DNA from: Xenorhabdus eapokensis
Lineage (GTDB): Bacteria > Pseudomonadota > Gammaproteobacteria > Enterobacterales > Enterobacteriaceae
Direction: 5' to 3'
NCBI RefSeq assembly: GCF_001908105.1
Contig: NZ_MKGQ01000002.1
Coordinates: 1 to 64,000 of the forward strand
DNA: 64,000 bases
The notes under the pieces were generated by a model that did no database searches, was not told the origin of the DNA, and saw nothing but the letters and a program-made list of their open reading frames with translations. Shown here piece by piece: positions 51,621-61,007 of this stretch. The position numbers and the translations under genes are program-made. Positions within the stretch are counted from its first letter, which is position 1. Every line of letters starts with the position of its first letter.

Positions 51621-53291
51621 ATGAGTGAGGCAGATGCCCGCCCGACAAACTTTATTCGTCAGATTATTGACGAAGATCTGGCAACTGGTAAACATACATC
51701 CGTACATACCCGTTTCCCACCTGAACCCAACGGTTATCTGCATATCGGCCATGCCAAATCGATCTGCCTGAATTTCGGCATCGCTCAAGACTATCAGGGA
51801 CAATGCAACCTACGTTTTGACGATACAAACCCCGTCAAGGAAGATATCGAGTACGTTGAATCGATTAAAACTGACGTTCAGTGGTTGGGATTCCAGTGGA
51901 GTGGGGATATTCGCTACTCTTCCGACTACTTCGATATCCTGTATCAATACGCTATTGAATTAATCAATAAAGGCCTGGCGTATGTCGATGAACTGAGTCC
52001 TGAAGAGATCCGTGAATATCGCGGTACGTTAAAAGAGCCAGGCAAAAACAGTCCATATCGTGATCGCAGCGTAGAAGAAAACCTGGCGCTGTTTGAAAAA
52101 ATGCGTGCCGGTGAATTTGCTGAAGGCAAGGCGTGTTTGCGTGCCAAAATTGATATGGCATCCTCGTTTATTGTTATGCGTGATCCGGTAATCTACCGCA
52201 TCAAATTTGCAGAGCATCACCAGTCAGGCAATAAATGGTGCATCTATCCGATGTATGATTTCACGCACTGTATTTCCGATGCGCTGGAAGGGATCACCCA
52301 TTCCATCTGTACACTGGAATTCCAGGATAACCGCCGTTTGTACGATTGGGTATTGGATAACATTACGATTGATTGCCATCCACGTCAGTACGAATTCTCG
52401 CGCCTGAACCTGGAATATACGGTGATGTCCAAGCGTAAGCTTAACCAGTTGGTGACAGAAAACATCGTTAATGGTTGGGATGACCCACGTATGCTAACTA
52501 TTTCTGGGTTACGCCGTCGTGGTTATACTGCGGCAGCTATCCGTGAGTTCTGTCGCCGTATTGGTGTGACGAAACAGGATAACAACGTTGAAATGGCGGC
52601 ATTGGAATCCTGCATTCGTGATGATCTGAACGAAAATGCACCGCGCGCAATGGCGGTTCTTGATCCGGTGAAACTGGTGATTGAGAACATGCCAGAAGGT
52701 GAAGTTATTCTGACGATGCCTAACCACCCGAACAAACCAGAAATGGGCAGCCGTGAAGTGCCATTCAGCCGTGAATTGTACATTGACCGTGCAGATTTCC
52801 GTGAAGAAGCAAACCGTCAATATAAGCGTCTGGTTCTGGGTAAAGAAGTCCGTCTGCGCAATGCTTACGTGATTAAAGCAGAGCGAGTTGAGAAAGACGC
52901 GGAAGGCAATATCACGACAATTTATTGCCAGTATGACGAGCAAACCCTGAACAAAGATCCAGCCGATGGTCGCAAGGTTAAGGGGGTCATTCATTGGGTA
53001 AGCGCAGCACACGGTGTACCGGCAGAATTCTATCTGTATGACCGACTGTTCAGCGTGGCAAATCCAGGGGCAGAAGATGACTTCTTGTCTACTATCAATC
53101 AGAATTCGCTGGTGATCCGTAAAGGATTTGTCGAACCAGGGTTGGCAAATGCATTGCCAGAAACAACCTATCAGTTTGAGCGTGAAGGTTATTTCTGTGC
53201 TGATAGCCGTCTGTCAAGCGCTGAACATCTGGTCTTTAACCGAACGGTTGGCTTGCGCGATACTTGGGCAAAAATCTCACAAGAGTCATAA
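51621..53291 (+). CDS. glnS: Glutaminyl-tRNA synthetase
   Basis: A class I synthetase charging glutamine onto the tRNA-Gln species made from 45006-45445. HIGH motif [20 protein letters not shown]-like VMSKRKL, and the C-terminal anticodon-binding barrels. The frame opens at 51606, but the ATG at 51621 ([20 protein letters not shown]) matches E. coli and has GAGGAAA upstream, giving 556 residues. Follows nagE as in E. coli. Confidence 0.97.
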   Translation: MSEADARPTNFIRQIIDEDLATGKHTSVHTRFPPEPNGYLHIGHAKSICLNFGIAQDYQGQCNLRFDDTNPVKEDIEYVESIKTDVQWLGFQWSGDIRYSSDYFDILYQYAIELINKGLAYVDELSPEEIREYRGTLKEPGKNSPYRDRSVEENLALFEKMRAGEFAEGKACLRAKIDMASSFIVMRDPVIYRIKFAEHHQSGNKWCIYPMYDFTHCISDALEGITHSICTLEFQDNRRLYDWVLDNITIDCHPRQYEFSRLNLEYTVMSKRKLNQLVTENIVNGWDDPRMLTISGLRRRGYTAAAIREFCRRIGVTKQDNNVEMAALESCIRDDLNENAPRAMAVLDPVKLVIENMPEGEVILTMPNHPNKPEMGSREVPFSRELYIDRADFREEANRQYKRLVLGKEVRLRNAYVIKAERVEKDAEGNITTIYCQYDEQTLNKDPADGRKVKGVIHWVSAAHGVPAEFYLYDRLFSVANPGAEDDFLSTINQNSLVIRKGFVEPGLANALPETTYQFEREGYFCADSRLSSAEHLVFNRTVGLRDTWAKISQES

Positions 53292-53320
53292 CCTCACTAA
53301 GATAATGTGATCCTTTCCAC

Positions 53321-53350
53321 AAAAAAGCGTGATTATTTTCACGCTTTTTT
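53321..53350 (+). terminator. glnS terminator
   Basis: AAAAAAGCGTGA and TCACGCTTTTTT form a perfect 12-bp stem around TTATTT, 30 bases past the glnS stop; its T-rich arm acts as the U-tract. Confidence 0.88.
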
Positions 53351-53508
53351 GTGCTTGATAGCCCCGTAATGAAAATTAACCCCTTCATCTAAGATTAAAA
53401 ATTGCCTTATAGTCACATATTATATAGGGTTATTTCCTGGCCAGACTTGTATATTATTTACCCAAAGCTTACCCATCGAAAAAATAATAAGTTCGGACGA
53501 GGTAATTT

Positions 53509-56214
53509 ATGAAACCCATTAAATTACGTACCTTGGCAGCATTTATCACGGCAGTTGGATTTATAGGCAGCGCTCATACAGAAATGACATCGGCAATGTC
53601 GCCGCAAAATCCAATGTCATCACAACAGATCGTGGATTTACTCAGTCAGTTAAAAGTCACTTTCAAAGTCATTGATAATCAGGCGGGTTCACATGGTACA
53701 GATTGTGCCATTCTTGGCGCTGATTCGGCGGCCTGTAATCGGGTCAACATTATCTTGAGCAATGGTGATCAGGCAATCAACTCTTCCGATTGGGCGCTCT
53801 ATTTTCACAGTATTCGCCAAATCCTGAAATTGGATAATGATCAATACAAAATCACCCATATTACCGGTGACTTACATAAACTGGAGCCAACGAAACAATT
53901 TACGGCCATCAAAGCCAATGAAAAGATCGTGCTACCCATTATTGGTGAATATTGGCAGATTTACAGTACAGATTTTATGCCGCGTTGGTATGCAACTTCC
54001 GGTGATGCGACGCCCAAAATTTTGGCAAATACTAATACAGAAAACATCAGCGAATTTTTATCTGATCTGAAAGGTGAACAGTGGCAACGAACCACAACGG
54101 ATAACAATACCCTGATGACGCCTGAAAACCGCTTTGCAAAAAACCAACAAGTGGCAACGATCAGTGAAGATAAACTGCGAGGGCAGATTATTCCGACACC
54201 GAAAGCGCTTTCCGTTCATTCTCAGGATGTGGATTTATCCCGTGGCGTGAAATTAGAGTTAGGTGGGTTGAGCGGTGAATCTATTAACGTGATCAGGGAG
54301 CGTTTCAAAGCTCGTGATATTCATTTAACGGATAATGGTTACCGAATAGCGACTCAAATCAACGCAAACCAATTTACCAAGCCTTGGCGAATAAAAGGTG
54401 CGTATTTATTGGAGATTACCACCAAAGGGGCACAAATCATCGCATTTGATCAATCTGGTGTATTCTATGGCCTACAATCGCTATTTTCCTTACTTCCTGC
54501 CAATGGTATGCCAAAGATTGCGACACTGACGGCAAAAGATGCTCCACGGTTTGAATATCGTGGTGTGTTTCTTGATGTTGGGCGAAATTTTCATAGTAAA
54601 GAAGCTGTCTTGCGTCTGCTTGATCAAATGTCCCGCTATAAATTGAACAAGTTTCATTTCCATTTGAGTGATGATGAAGGTTGGCGTTTAGAAATCCCTG
54701 ATTTACCGGAATTGACTGAAATCGGCAGTCAACGTTGCCATGATTTGAGTGAGACTCAGTGCTTATTGCCGCAATTGGGATCAGGGCCAGAGAATAACAA
54801 TATGGGAAGTGGCTATTTTAGCCGTCAGGATTACATTGATATTCTGAACTATGCCAAAGCCCGCCAGATAGAAGTGATCCCAGAAATTGATATACCCGCC
54901 CATGCTCGTGCCGCAGTGATGTCGATGGAAGCGCGTTATAAGCGGCTTATGGCGCAGGGCAAAGAGCAGGAAGCCAACGAATATCGTCTGCTTGATCCGA
55001 CAGATACCTCGAATACCACCTCCGTGCAATTCTATGATCGCCACAGTTATCTTAACCCGTGTATGGACTCTTCAAAACGGTTTATCGATAAAGTTATTAG
55101 CGAAGTTGTTGCCATGCACCAAGAGGCCGGTTTGCCGTTGAATACATGGCATTTTGGTGGGGATGAGGCGAAAAATATTCGTTTAGGCGCGGGATACCAG
55201 GATAAAGACGAACCGAGTGTGCCAGATAAGGGCATTATCAACCAGAAAATCGAAGACAAACCGTGGGCAAAATCTCAGGCTTGTCAGAAGATGATAGCGC
55301 AAGGTGTCATTAAAGATGTTGATGAACTTGCCAGTTATTTTGCCATTGAAGTCAGCAAAATCGTCAATGCTCACGGTATCAGCACCATGCAGGCGTGGCA
55401 GGATGGCCTGAAACAGGCTAAATCGGCAAAAGATTTCGCCACTAAACATGTTGCGGTGAACTTTTGGGATACCCTGTATTGGGGAGGTTATGATTCTGCC
55501 AATGACTGGGCAAATAAGGGCTATCGGGTTGTTGTTTCCAGTCCTGATTACGTCTATCTGGATATGCCATACGAAGTCCATCCGAAAGAGCGGGGCTACT
55601 ATTGGGCAACTCGCTTTAATGATGAGGCAAAAATTTTCAGCTTTGCTCCGAATAATATGCCACAAAATGCTGAAACCTCGCTGGATCGTGATGGCAATTA
55701 CTTTAGTACTCATAGCAATAAACGCTGGCCAGGGGCTTATGGTATGTCGGGGCAATTATGGAGTGAAACCGTGCGCACCGATGATCAAATGGAGTATATG
55801 ATTTATCCACGTTTACTGCCGCTGGCAGAACGGGCATGGCACCAGGCAGAGTGGGAGCAGAATTATCAGCAAGGCAGGGAGTATAAAGGTGGAATAACGC
55901 ACTATGTTGATACGGTTCTTCTGCAACAAAATTGGGAACGCTTTGCCAATCTGATCGGACAGCGTGAGCTAGCGAAGCTGGATAACGCCCAAATTTCATA
56001 TCGTTTGCCAGTGCCGGGTGGCAGAATTGTTTCTGAAACACTGGAAGCCAATATCGCATTGCCAGGGGTGGTTATCCAATACTCATTGGATAATGGAAAA
56101 ACATGGCAGGATTACAATGACAGGCAGCGACCTCATGTCAGCGGCAAGGTGAAAATTCGTTCTGTCAGTACTGATGGAAAACGCTTTAGCCGTATCGATG
56201 AAGTTAAATTCTAA
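53509..56214 (+). CDS. chb: Chitobiase / beta-N-acetylhexosaminidase (GH20)
   Basis: A 901-residue exported enzyme like Serratia chitobiase (about 885). Signal peptide near residues 1-24 (IGSAHT/EM). Domains: N-terminal carbohydrate-binding-like (about 35-180), GH20 N-terminal (about 225-345), catalytic TIM barrel (about 345-800), C-terminal Ig-like. HFGGDEAKN carries the catalytic pair Asp552-Glu553. It splits chitobiose and chito-oligomers to GlcNAc in the periplasm. GAGGT precedes the ATG. E. coli K-12 has chiP here; the enzyme complements NagE, NagB and NagA nearby. Confidence 0.93.
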   Translation: MKPIKLRTLAAFITAVGFIGSAHTEMTSAMSPQNPMSSQQIVDLLSQLKVTFKVIDNQAGSHGTDCAILGADSAACNRVNIILSNGDQAINSSDWALYFHSIRQILKLDNDQYKITHITGDLHKLEPTKQFTAIKANEKIVLPIIGEYWQIYSTDFMPRWYATSGDATPKILANTNTENISEFLSDLKGEQWQRTTTDNNTLMTPENRFAKNQQVATISEDKLRGQIIPTPKALSVHSQDVDLSRGVKLELGGLSGESINVIRERFKARDIHLTDNGYRIATQINANQFTKPWRIKGAYLLEITTKGAQIIAFDQSGVFYGLQSLFSLLPANGMPKIATLTAKDAPRFEYRGVFLDVGRNFHSKEAVLRLLDQMSRYKLNKFHFHLSDDEGWRLEIPDLPELTEIGSQRCHDLSETQCLLPQLGSGPENNNMGSGYFSRQDYIDILNYAKARQIEVIPEIDIPAHARAAVMSMEARYKRLMAQGKEQEANEYRLLDPTDTSNTTSVQFYDRHSYLNPCMDSSKRFIDKVISEVVAMHQEAGLPLNTWHFGGDEAKNIRLGAGYQDKDEPSVPDKGIINQKIEDKPWAKSQACQKMIAQGVIKDVDELASYFAIEVSKIVNAHGISTMQAWQDGLKQAKSAKDFATKHVAVNFWDTLYWGGYDSANDWANKGYRVVVSSPDYVYLDMPYEVHPKERGYYWATRFNDEAKIFSFAPNNMPQNAETSLDRDGNYFSTHSNKRWPGAYGMSGQLWSETVRTDDQMEYMIYPRLLPLAERAWHQAEWEQNYQQGREYKGGITHYVDTVLLQQNWERFANLIGQRELAKLDNAQISYRLPVPGGRIVSETLEANIALPGVVIQYSLDNGKTWQDYNDRQRPHVSGKVKIRSVSTDGKRFSRIDEVKF

Positions 56215-56267
56215 CGGCTGCTTTTGAGCAATGAGGGGAAACCAGAGCAGAAGATTGATAAAGTAAC

Positions 56268-56297
56268 CTGCCGATTAGTTGGAATTCTAATCGGCAG
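56268..56297 (+). terminator. Hairpin after chb
   Basis: CTGCCGATTAG and CTAATCGGCAG form a perfect 11-bp stem with an 8-base loop, 54 bases past the chb stop. It is followed by TAGCTTATTC, so it is a poor classic terminator but may mark the end of chb, facing fur. Confidence 0.6.
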
Positions 56298-56371
56298 TAG
56301 CTTATTCAGACGAACAAACACCAGAAGTGGATTATTTCAGTTGCCTTATTCGGTGCTTGTTTATCTATCTA

Positions 56372-56821
56372 TCATGCTTTTTCATCATGCAGCGCGTTAT
56401 CTTTGCGGCAATCACCAGCAGCACAGTGACCATATAAATAAAGACTGTGGTTTGAGAGCTTAATGCCATAACGCTCAGCAATATTTTTCTGGCGCTCTTC
56501 AATAAACTCATCACTAAATTCAATGACCTTACCGCAGTCGAGACAAATCAGGTGGTCATGGTGATGTTGTTGGGTGAGTTCAAAAACCGATTTACCGCCT
56601 TCAAAATTGTGGCGTGTGACAATGCCGGCATCATCGAACTGGTTCAACACGCGATAGACAGTGGCGAGGCCAATCTCTTCACCGATATCAATCAGTTTCT
56701 TGTAGAGATCTTCCGCACTGACATGATGGCATTCTGGGTCCTGTAGCACTTCCAGAATTTTCAGTCGTGGAAGTGTTACTTTAAGTCCAGCATTTTTCAA
56801 TGCTTTATTGTTGTCGGTCAT
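56372..56821 (-). CDS. fur: Ferric uptake regulator Fur
   Basis: A 149-residue metalloregulator that represses iron-uptake genes with Fe2+. Winged-helix N half (LKVTLPRLKILEVLQDPECHHVSAEDLY), HHHDHLICLDCGKVIEF with metal ligands, and the C-terminal CAAGDCRKD cysteines. It probably controls the SIP gene through the Fur box at 21182. Its ATG overlaps the stop of a 22-codon upstream frame by four bases. Downstream of fldA, as in E. coli. Confidence 0.97.
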   Translation of the reverse strand: MTDNNKALKNAGLKVTLPRLKILEVLQDPECHHVSAEDLYKKLIDIGEEIGLATVYRVLNQFDDAGIVTRHNFEGGKSVFELTQQHHHDHLICLDCGKVIEFSDEFIEERQKNIAERYGIKLSNHSLYLYGHCAAGDCRKDNALHDEKA

Positions 56822-56886
56822 GCGGATTCAGTCCTGTAACTTGAGTTAAGTGAACTTGTGATACTTGGGTATCGTGAGGGAATCAT
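56818..56886 (-). CDS. uof-like upstream frame coupled to fur
   Basis: ATG at 56884-56886 opens 22 codons (MIPSRYPSITSSLNSSYRTE, then SA) ending in a TGA that overlaps the fur ATG in ATGA. In E. coli fur translation is coupled to a short upstream frame, uof, through which the sRNA RyhB lowers Fur. The arrangement here is the same; the peptide sequence is not recognised and the upstream ribosome-binding site is weak. Confidence 0.5.
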   Translation of the reverse strand: MIPSRYPSITSSLNSSYRTESA

Positions 56887-56909
56887 GATTCTGTTTCACG
56901 TTGCTGATT

Positions 56910-56945
56910 ATAGGCATGGATATTAAAAATGAAAACCATGCCTAT
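56910..56945. repeat. Hairpin between fldA and fur
   Basis: ATAGGCATGG and CCATGCCTAT form a 10-bp perfect stem around 16 AT-rich bases, 61 bases past the fldA stop and just ahead of the uof-like frame. No T-run follows, so processing or stabilisation of the message is more likely than termination. Confidence 0.55.
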
Positions 56946-57005
56946 TCAGATATCATGACACATTATGCAAGAATAATCCTGCCTGAAAGGGCTTTTATCT
57001 TCTTA

Positions 57006-57539
57006 TTAAGCAATTAGAATTTCTGATAGGCTCACTTCAGCCTTGATCTGTTGTACCCAGGCTTCAACGCGCTCATCCGTCAATTCTGGTTGACGATCTT
57101 CATCAATGGCCAAACCAATAAAATGGTTATCGTCGGCCATGCCCTTAGAGGCTTCGAAATGATATCCTTCGGTTGGCCAGTGACCTACAATAATGGCGCC
57201 ACGAGGCTCAATAATATCGCGAATGGTGCCCATAGCATCACAGAAGTACTCTGCATAATCTTCCTGGTCACCACAGCCGAACAAAGCAACCAGTTTCCCT
57301 TCGAAGTTGATCTCTTCCAGTGTTGGGAAGAAATCATCCCAGTCACACTGGGCTTCGCCGTAATACCAGGTTGGGATGCCAAGCAGCAGGATATCGAAGG
57401 CTTCAATGTCTTCTTTGCTGCTTTTGGCAATATCGTGGACTTCAGCAACATCAGCACCACCCAATTTTTCTTGGATCATTTTGGCGATGTTTTCTGTGTT
57501 GCCTGTATCGCTACCGAAGAATATACCTATTATTGCCAT
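57006..57539 (-). CDS. fldA: Flavodoxin 1
   Basis: A 177-residue FMN protein (E. coli 176). Phosphate loop FGSDTGNTENIAKM at residues 8-21; FMN-binding aromatic loops IPTWYYGEAQCDWDDF and FGCGDQEDYAEYFCDAMG. Low-potential electron donor in place of ferredoxin for enzymes such as radical-SAM proteins. Between ybfE and fur, as in E. coli. Confidence 0.97.
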   Translation of the reverse strand: MAIIGIFFGSDTGNTENIAKMIQEKLGGADVAEVHDIAKSSKEDIEAFDILLLGIPTWYYGEAQCDWDDFFPTLEEINFEGKLVALFGCGDQEDYAEYFCDAMGTIRDIIEPRGAIIVGHWPTEGYHFEASKGMADDNHFIGLAIDEDRQPELTDERVEAWVQQIKAEVSLSEILIA

Positions 57540-57713
57540 AAAATGGGTTAACCTCTTGTTTTATTTGTGTATTAAATCTATACACATCACGCTGAAATCA
57601 GCTAGAAAAATGTCAGTTTCAGTAACATGAAAAGCGTTATTTTGACCAAACATCCATGACAAATCTGTCAGATTTGTGTGGTGATACCGCTTCATTGTGT
57701 TTAATAAAAGCCG

Positions 57714-58004
57714 TTAATCGGCAAGGTGATTTTTTTCTGTCAGTTGAGCTAATAACATTTGTTCAATCAATTCACTGCGGCTAATGTTGCGCTGTTTTGC
57801 CAGATGGTTTAGTGCGTCGACGGCATCTTCATTGAGTTTGAGTTCCACTCGACGTAGTCCTTTGACTTTATCTCGTCGCAACTGATTGCGCTTATTGATT
57901 CTAAGCTGTTCATCCCTGGACAGCGGGTTTGTTTTAGGTCGCCCAGGCCTGCGTTCATCTGCGAACAAATCCAGTGTGGTGCGATCAGTTTGTTCTTTTG
58001 CCAT
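57714..58004 (-). CDS. ybfE: Ribbon-helix-helix protein YbfE
   Basis: A 96-residue protein (E. coli 97), highly conserved: EQTDRTTLDLFADERRPGR, SRDEQLRINKRNQLRRDK, then a ribbon-helix-helix (VELKLNEDAVDALNHLAKQR). In E. coli ybfE belongs to the LexA regulon; I see no clear LexA box in the short stretch upstream. Right of this gene synteny with E. coli (ybfF, seqA) ends. Confidence 0.92.
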   Translation of the reverse strand: MAKEQTDRTTLDLFADERRPGRPKTNPLSRDEQLRINKRNQLRRDKVKGLRRVELKLNEDAVDALNHLAKQRNISRSELIEQMLLAQLTEKNHLAD

Positions 58005-58173
58005 AAATTCAATTGATAATGGGCGTGTACCAATAATATAGCGGGCAATAATACCTTAGCTGGACGTGTGTCGCTACTAGTTGATGGGAGAGATTGTTGG
58101 GATGGTTCAAATGTTATGAGTATGTTTTGAGTGAAATTTGAACTCTTACCTTGCGAGTTTTTCTCTCTAGAGT

Positions 58174-58202
58174 TAGCATGTATTACAATGTAACACATGC
58201 TA
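58174..58202. promoter_or_regulatory. Operator palindrome of the toxin-antitoxin unit
   Basis: A 29-base near-perfect palindrome: TAGCATGTATTAC, centre AAT, GTAACACATGCTA; 12 of 13 arm positions pair. It lies 25 bases before the antitoxin ATG, the usual site for autoregulation by ribbon-helix-helix antitoxins. Confidence 0.75.
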
Positions 58203-58227
58203 TATAGGTAACTATTGAGGTATAGCT

Positions 58228-58512
58228 ATGAGTGAAACGACATTTACATTTAGGGTCGATGATACACTGAAAAGCGATTTTTCAACGGCAGCAAAAGCAC
58301 TTGATCGTACTGGTGCACAGCTTTTGCGCGAATTTATGCGTGATTTTGTTCGCAAACAGCAAGAAGCGGCGGATTACGATGCTTGGTTTCGCGAACAGGT
58401 TCAAATAGGTATTGATGATGCCAATATCGGAAATTTGATGTCAGCGGAAGAAGTTGAAGCTGACGCAAATGCATGGCGCACGGAAATCCGAGAGAAACTG
58501 GCTAAGAAATGA
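58228..58512 (+). CDS. Antitoxin of a ParD/RelB-like type II system
   Basis: A 94-residue protein with a ribbon-helix-helix start (TFTFRVDDTLKSDFSTAAKALDRTGAQLLREFMRDFV) and an acidic C-terminal half (DANIGNLMSAEEVEADANAWR) of the kind that wraps a ParE/RelE toxin. GAGG before the ATG. Its TGA overlaps the toxin ATG (ATGA), the classic coupled order. The toxin gene is broken, so this is now an orphan antitoxin. Confidence 0.88.
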   Translation: MSETTFTFRVDDTLKSDFSTAAKALDRTGAQLLREFMRDFVRKQQEAADYDAWFREQVQIGIDDANIGNLMSAEEVEADANAWRTEIREKLAKK

Positions 58513-58721
58513 AAATTGTATGGACGTTATCAGCCAGTACTGACAGAAAAAAAATTCGTGAATATATTTCACTAGATAATCCGGTAGCAGCTTTGGACTG
58601 ACGTCGCGGACGTATTGTTGGTACACGTGAGCTGGTTATTCATCGTCATTATGTTTTAGTCTATGACATAAAGAATGAATCAGTTAGGATCCTCGTTTGT
58701 TCAAGCCAATTAGTGAATTGA
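58509..58721 (+). pseudogene. Broken ParE/RelE-type toxin gene
   Basis: The start MKIVWTLSASTDRKKIREYI and SLDNPVAALD match ParE toxins. A TGA follows at 58599-58601, then in the same frame [20 protein letters not shown], then [15 protein letters not shown], the typical ParE C-terminal half. About 20-25 codons expected in the middle are missing. So an in-frame-looking deletion with a stop at the joint has disabled the toxin. Confidence 0.82.
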
Positions 58722-58723
58722 AT

Positions 58724-58743
58724 GTGACCGCTTAGGCGGTCAC
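58724..58743. repeat. Hairpin after the toxin remnant
   Basis: GTGACCGC and GCGGTCAC enclose TTAG, directly behind the toxin stop. No T-run. It may be a weak terminator or a repeat remnant at the edge of the inserted segment. Confidence 0.5.
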
Positions 58744-58806
58744 GGAATACCCGCTTCGGAGTGACAAAACAAGTCTCATATCTTCAATAAATTTCTTTTT
58801 CAGTCA

Positions 58807-61005
58807 TCACTTCGTTTGTTGATACCAAAGTTGTGCATATAAACCATCTTGTTGTATCAGGGCATCATGTGAACCTGATTCAGCGATTTTGCCCAAATCT
58901 AAAACGAAAATCTTATCAGCGTGGCGAATAGTATTCAGCCGATGAGCAATGCTGATCACAGTTCGGTTTCGGCATATTTCAGCCATATTACTCATGATGG
59001 CAGCTTCGGATTCATAATCCAGTGCGGAGGTCGCTTCATCAAGGATCAGAATTTTGGGATCATTGAGCAATGCCCTTGCCAATGCGATGCGCTGCCGTTG
59101 TCCGCCAGAAAGGTTGCCTCCTTTTTCGCCAACAGGATGGGCAAATTTATGTGGAAATGTATTGATGAAATCAACCGCACCCGCTAAGGTGGCAGCCCGA
59201 TAGACTTCCTCATCGCTGGCATTGGGCTTACACAGGCGGATATTGTCCGCAATGCTGCCGGAAAACAGGATGCTCTCCTGCAAGACCACGCTCATATTAC
59301 GGCGCAGTGACACTGGGTCGGCAATTGCTAAATCCATGCCATCCACCAAAACCTGACCGTGTTGTGGCACATAGAGGCGCTGTAACAGGCGGGTTAATGT
59401 ACTTTTGCCGGAACCTGATGGCCCCGTAATGCCAATAAATTCTCCGGCCTTAATTTCCAGTGACAAATTTGCCAGCACTTCTGGCGTATCGGCATGATAG
59501 CGGAAACGTATATTGCGGAATTCAATCTGGCCTGCCAGTTCAGGTGCTGATGCCAGCCCTTGTTTACTGCTTTCCATCGGTTCATCAAGAATATCACCCA
59601 CCCGTCGCAGGGCAATCAGGGTATGCTGAAAGTCTTGCCAGACTTGTGCCAATCTTAGGATGGGTTGGGTAACATGCCCCGCCAGCATATTAAAAGCAAT
59701 TAATTCACCAGGGGACAACTCTCCATCAAGCACGCCCCGAACTCCCCACCATAAAAGCAGAGCAGCAACCACTTTTTGGATCAGCTCAATCCCTTGTCCC
59801 GCAGCCAGTCCGCTTTTTTGGGCTGTAAAACGCTGGATTAATTGCTCGCTCAATACTTTTTGCCATTGGTACAAAAAACGCTTTTCTGTCGCCGTGGTTT
59901 TGATGGTTTCAATTCCCGTGACGGCTTCTGTCAGGAAGCTGGTGGCATTGGCATCGGCTTCATACTCTTTTTCTACCTTGCGACGAATAATGGGCCCGAC
60001 GGCGATCCAGAGTAAAAAATAGAGAACCAGTGAACTGATTACAAGCCATGTCAGCAGGGAGGAGTAATGGAACATCACACCCAGAAACAGAATGATGAAA
60101 ATCAGGTCAAGCAACAACATTAGGGTCGATCCGGTCAAAAATTGGCGGATCTGTGCCATCTCCCTGACTCTGGCGATAATTTGTCCGGTCTGCCGCTGTT
60201 TGAAATAGGGCAGGGGCAAACCTACGAGATGGCGATACAGTTTGCCGGAGAGTTCCGCATTGATTTGGCTGGCCATATGCCCAAACACGGTATTGCGCAG
60301 GAAGCCATACAGGGGTTCTGCCAATGCCAGTGCCAGCATCGCCATACCTAAAACATGCAGGCTGGAAATACTCCGTCCAACCAGCACCTTATCTATGACA
60401 TTTTCAAATAACAAAGGCGCTGCTAATGCTAAAAGCTGCAACATAATGGCATACAGAAAAATATCCCGTAACTGGCTTTTTTGCCTGAAAATGGAGGGAT
60501 AAAACCAGCTTAGACCAAATTTAACCTGCTGCTTGGTCAGGGATTTATCCGCTATTAGCAGCACCTTGTATTCGTATCCACTATGATCCTGTTCGCCACG
60601 CATTGGAGGAGCCAGTGCACGTACTTCATATTTTCCGGTAATAGGATCGAACACCTTAAATGTGTCAGGATGGATTTCTGACAATACCCACCAGCGCTTA
60701 TCCAGTTTAATCAATGCAGGTAAAGGTAATGTAGTGGCGGTATCCGGTGTCAGGCGTTCAAACTTGCTGTGTAGCCCAATGGCATCTGCGGCTTCACGTA
60801 GCTGTGGATCTGTCAGTGCAAGAGAGTCTACACCCAGAATATGATGCAATTGCCCGACAGAGGCCACTTTGTGGAACTGTTTGCCTAAGTGGGCGATACA
60901 ATCCAGGGCATAATTGTTTGCATTGATATCACTATTTGCGCCGATTGTGTGGTCGGTTTTTGGGTCTGTATCTGTACTACAGGTGAAGGAAAAAGTATCA
61001 GCCAT
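58807..61005 (-). CDS. rtxE: Type I secretion ABC ATPase, HlyB/RtxE type
   Basis: A 732-residue exporter. Residues about 25-140 form a C39-like domain. The usual catalytic cysteine position reads as tyrosine (NNYALDC against DYG in HlyB), so it should bind rather than cut the substrate. Membrane helices follow (about 165-440), then the ATPase with Walker [10 protein letters not shown] near residue 530, signature LSGGQRQR and ILILDEATSALD. Two bases downstream of the adaptor gene. Named by analogy with Vibrio rtxBDE, where two ATPases and one adaptor export the MARTX toxin. Confidence 0.85.
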   Translation of the reverse strand: MADTFSFTCSTDTDPKTDHTIGANSDINANNYALDCIAHLGKQFHKVASVGQLHHILGVDSLALTDPQLREAADAIGLHSKFERLTPDTATTLPLPALIKLDKRWWVLSEIHPDTFKVFDPITGKYEVRALAPPMRGEQDHSGYEYKVLLIADKSLTKQQVKFGLSWFYPSIFRQKSQLRDIFLYAIMLQLLALAAPLLFENVIDKVLVGRSISSLHVLGMAMLALALAEPLYGFLRNTVFGHMASQINAELSGKLYRHLVGLPLPYFKQRQTGQIIARVREMAQIRQFLTGSTLMLLLDLIFIILFLGVMFHYSSLLTWLVISSLVLYFLLWIAVGPIIRRKVEKEYEADANATSFLTEAVTGIETIKTTATEKRFLYQWQKVLSEQLIQRFTAQKSGLAAGQGIELIQKVVAALLLWWGVRGVLDGELSPGELIAFNMLAGHVTQPILRLAQVWQDFQHTLIALRRVGDILDEPMESSKQGLASAPELAGQIEFRNIRFRYHADTPEVLANLSLEIKAGEFIGITGPSGSGKSTLTRLLQRLYVPQHGQVLVDGMDLAIADPVSLRRNMSVVLQESILFSGSIADNIRLCKPNASDEEVYRAATLAGAVDFINTFPHKFAHPVGEKGGNLSGGQRQRIALARALLNDPKILILDEATSALDYESEAAIMSNMAEICRNRTVISIAHRLNTIRHADKIFVLDLGKIAESGSHDALIQQDGLYAQLWYQQTK

Positions 61006-61007
61006 GA

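Noticed and set aside
56224..56463. 79-codon plus-strand frame after chb
   Set aside because: It overlaps the chb hairpin and the end of fur on the other strand; no similarity recognised.
60560..60990. Active C39 bacteriocin-type peptidase domain in the downstream ATPase
   Set aside because: The catalytic cysteine position is tyrosine; the nearby Cys in ALDC is shifted by several residues, so it is the inactive HlyB-like form.
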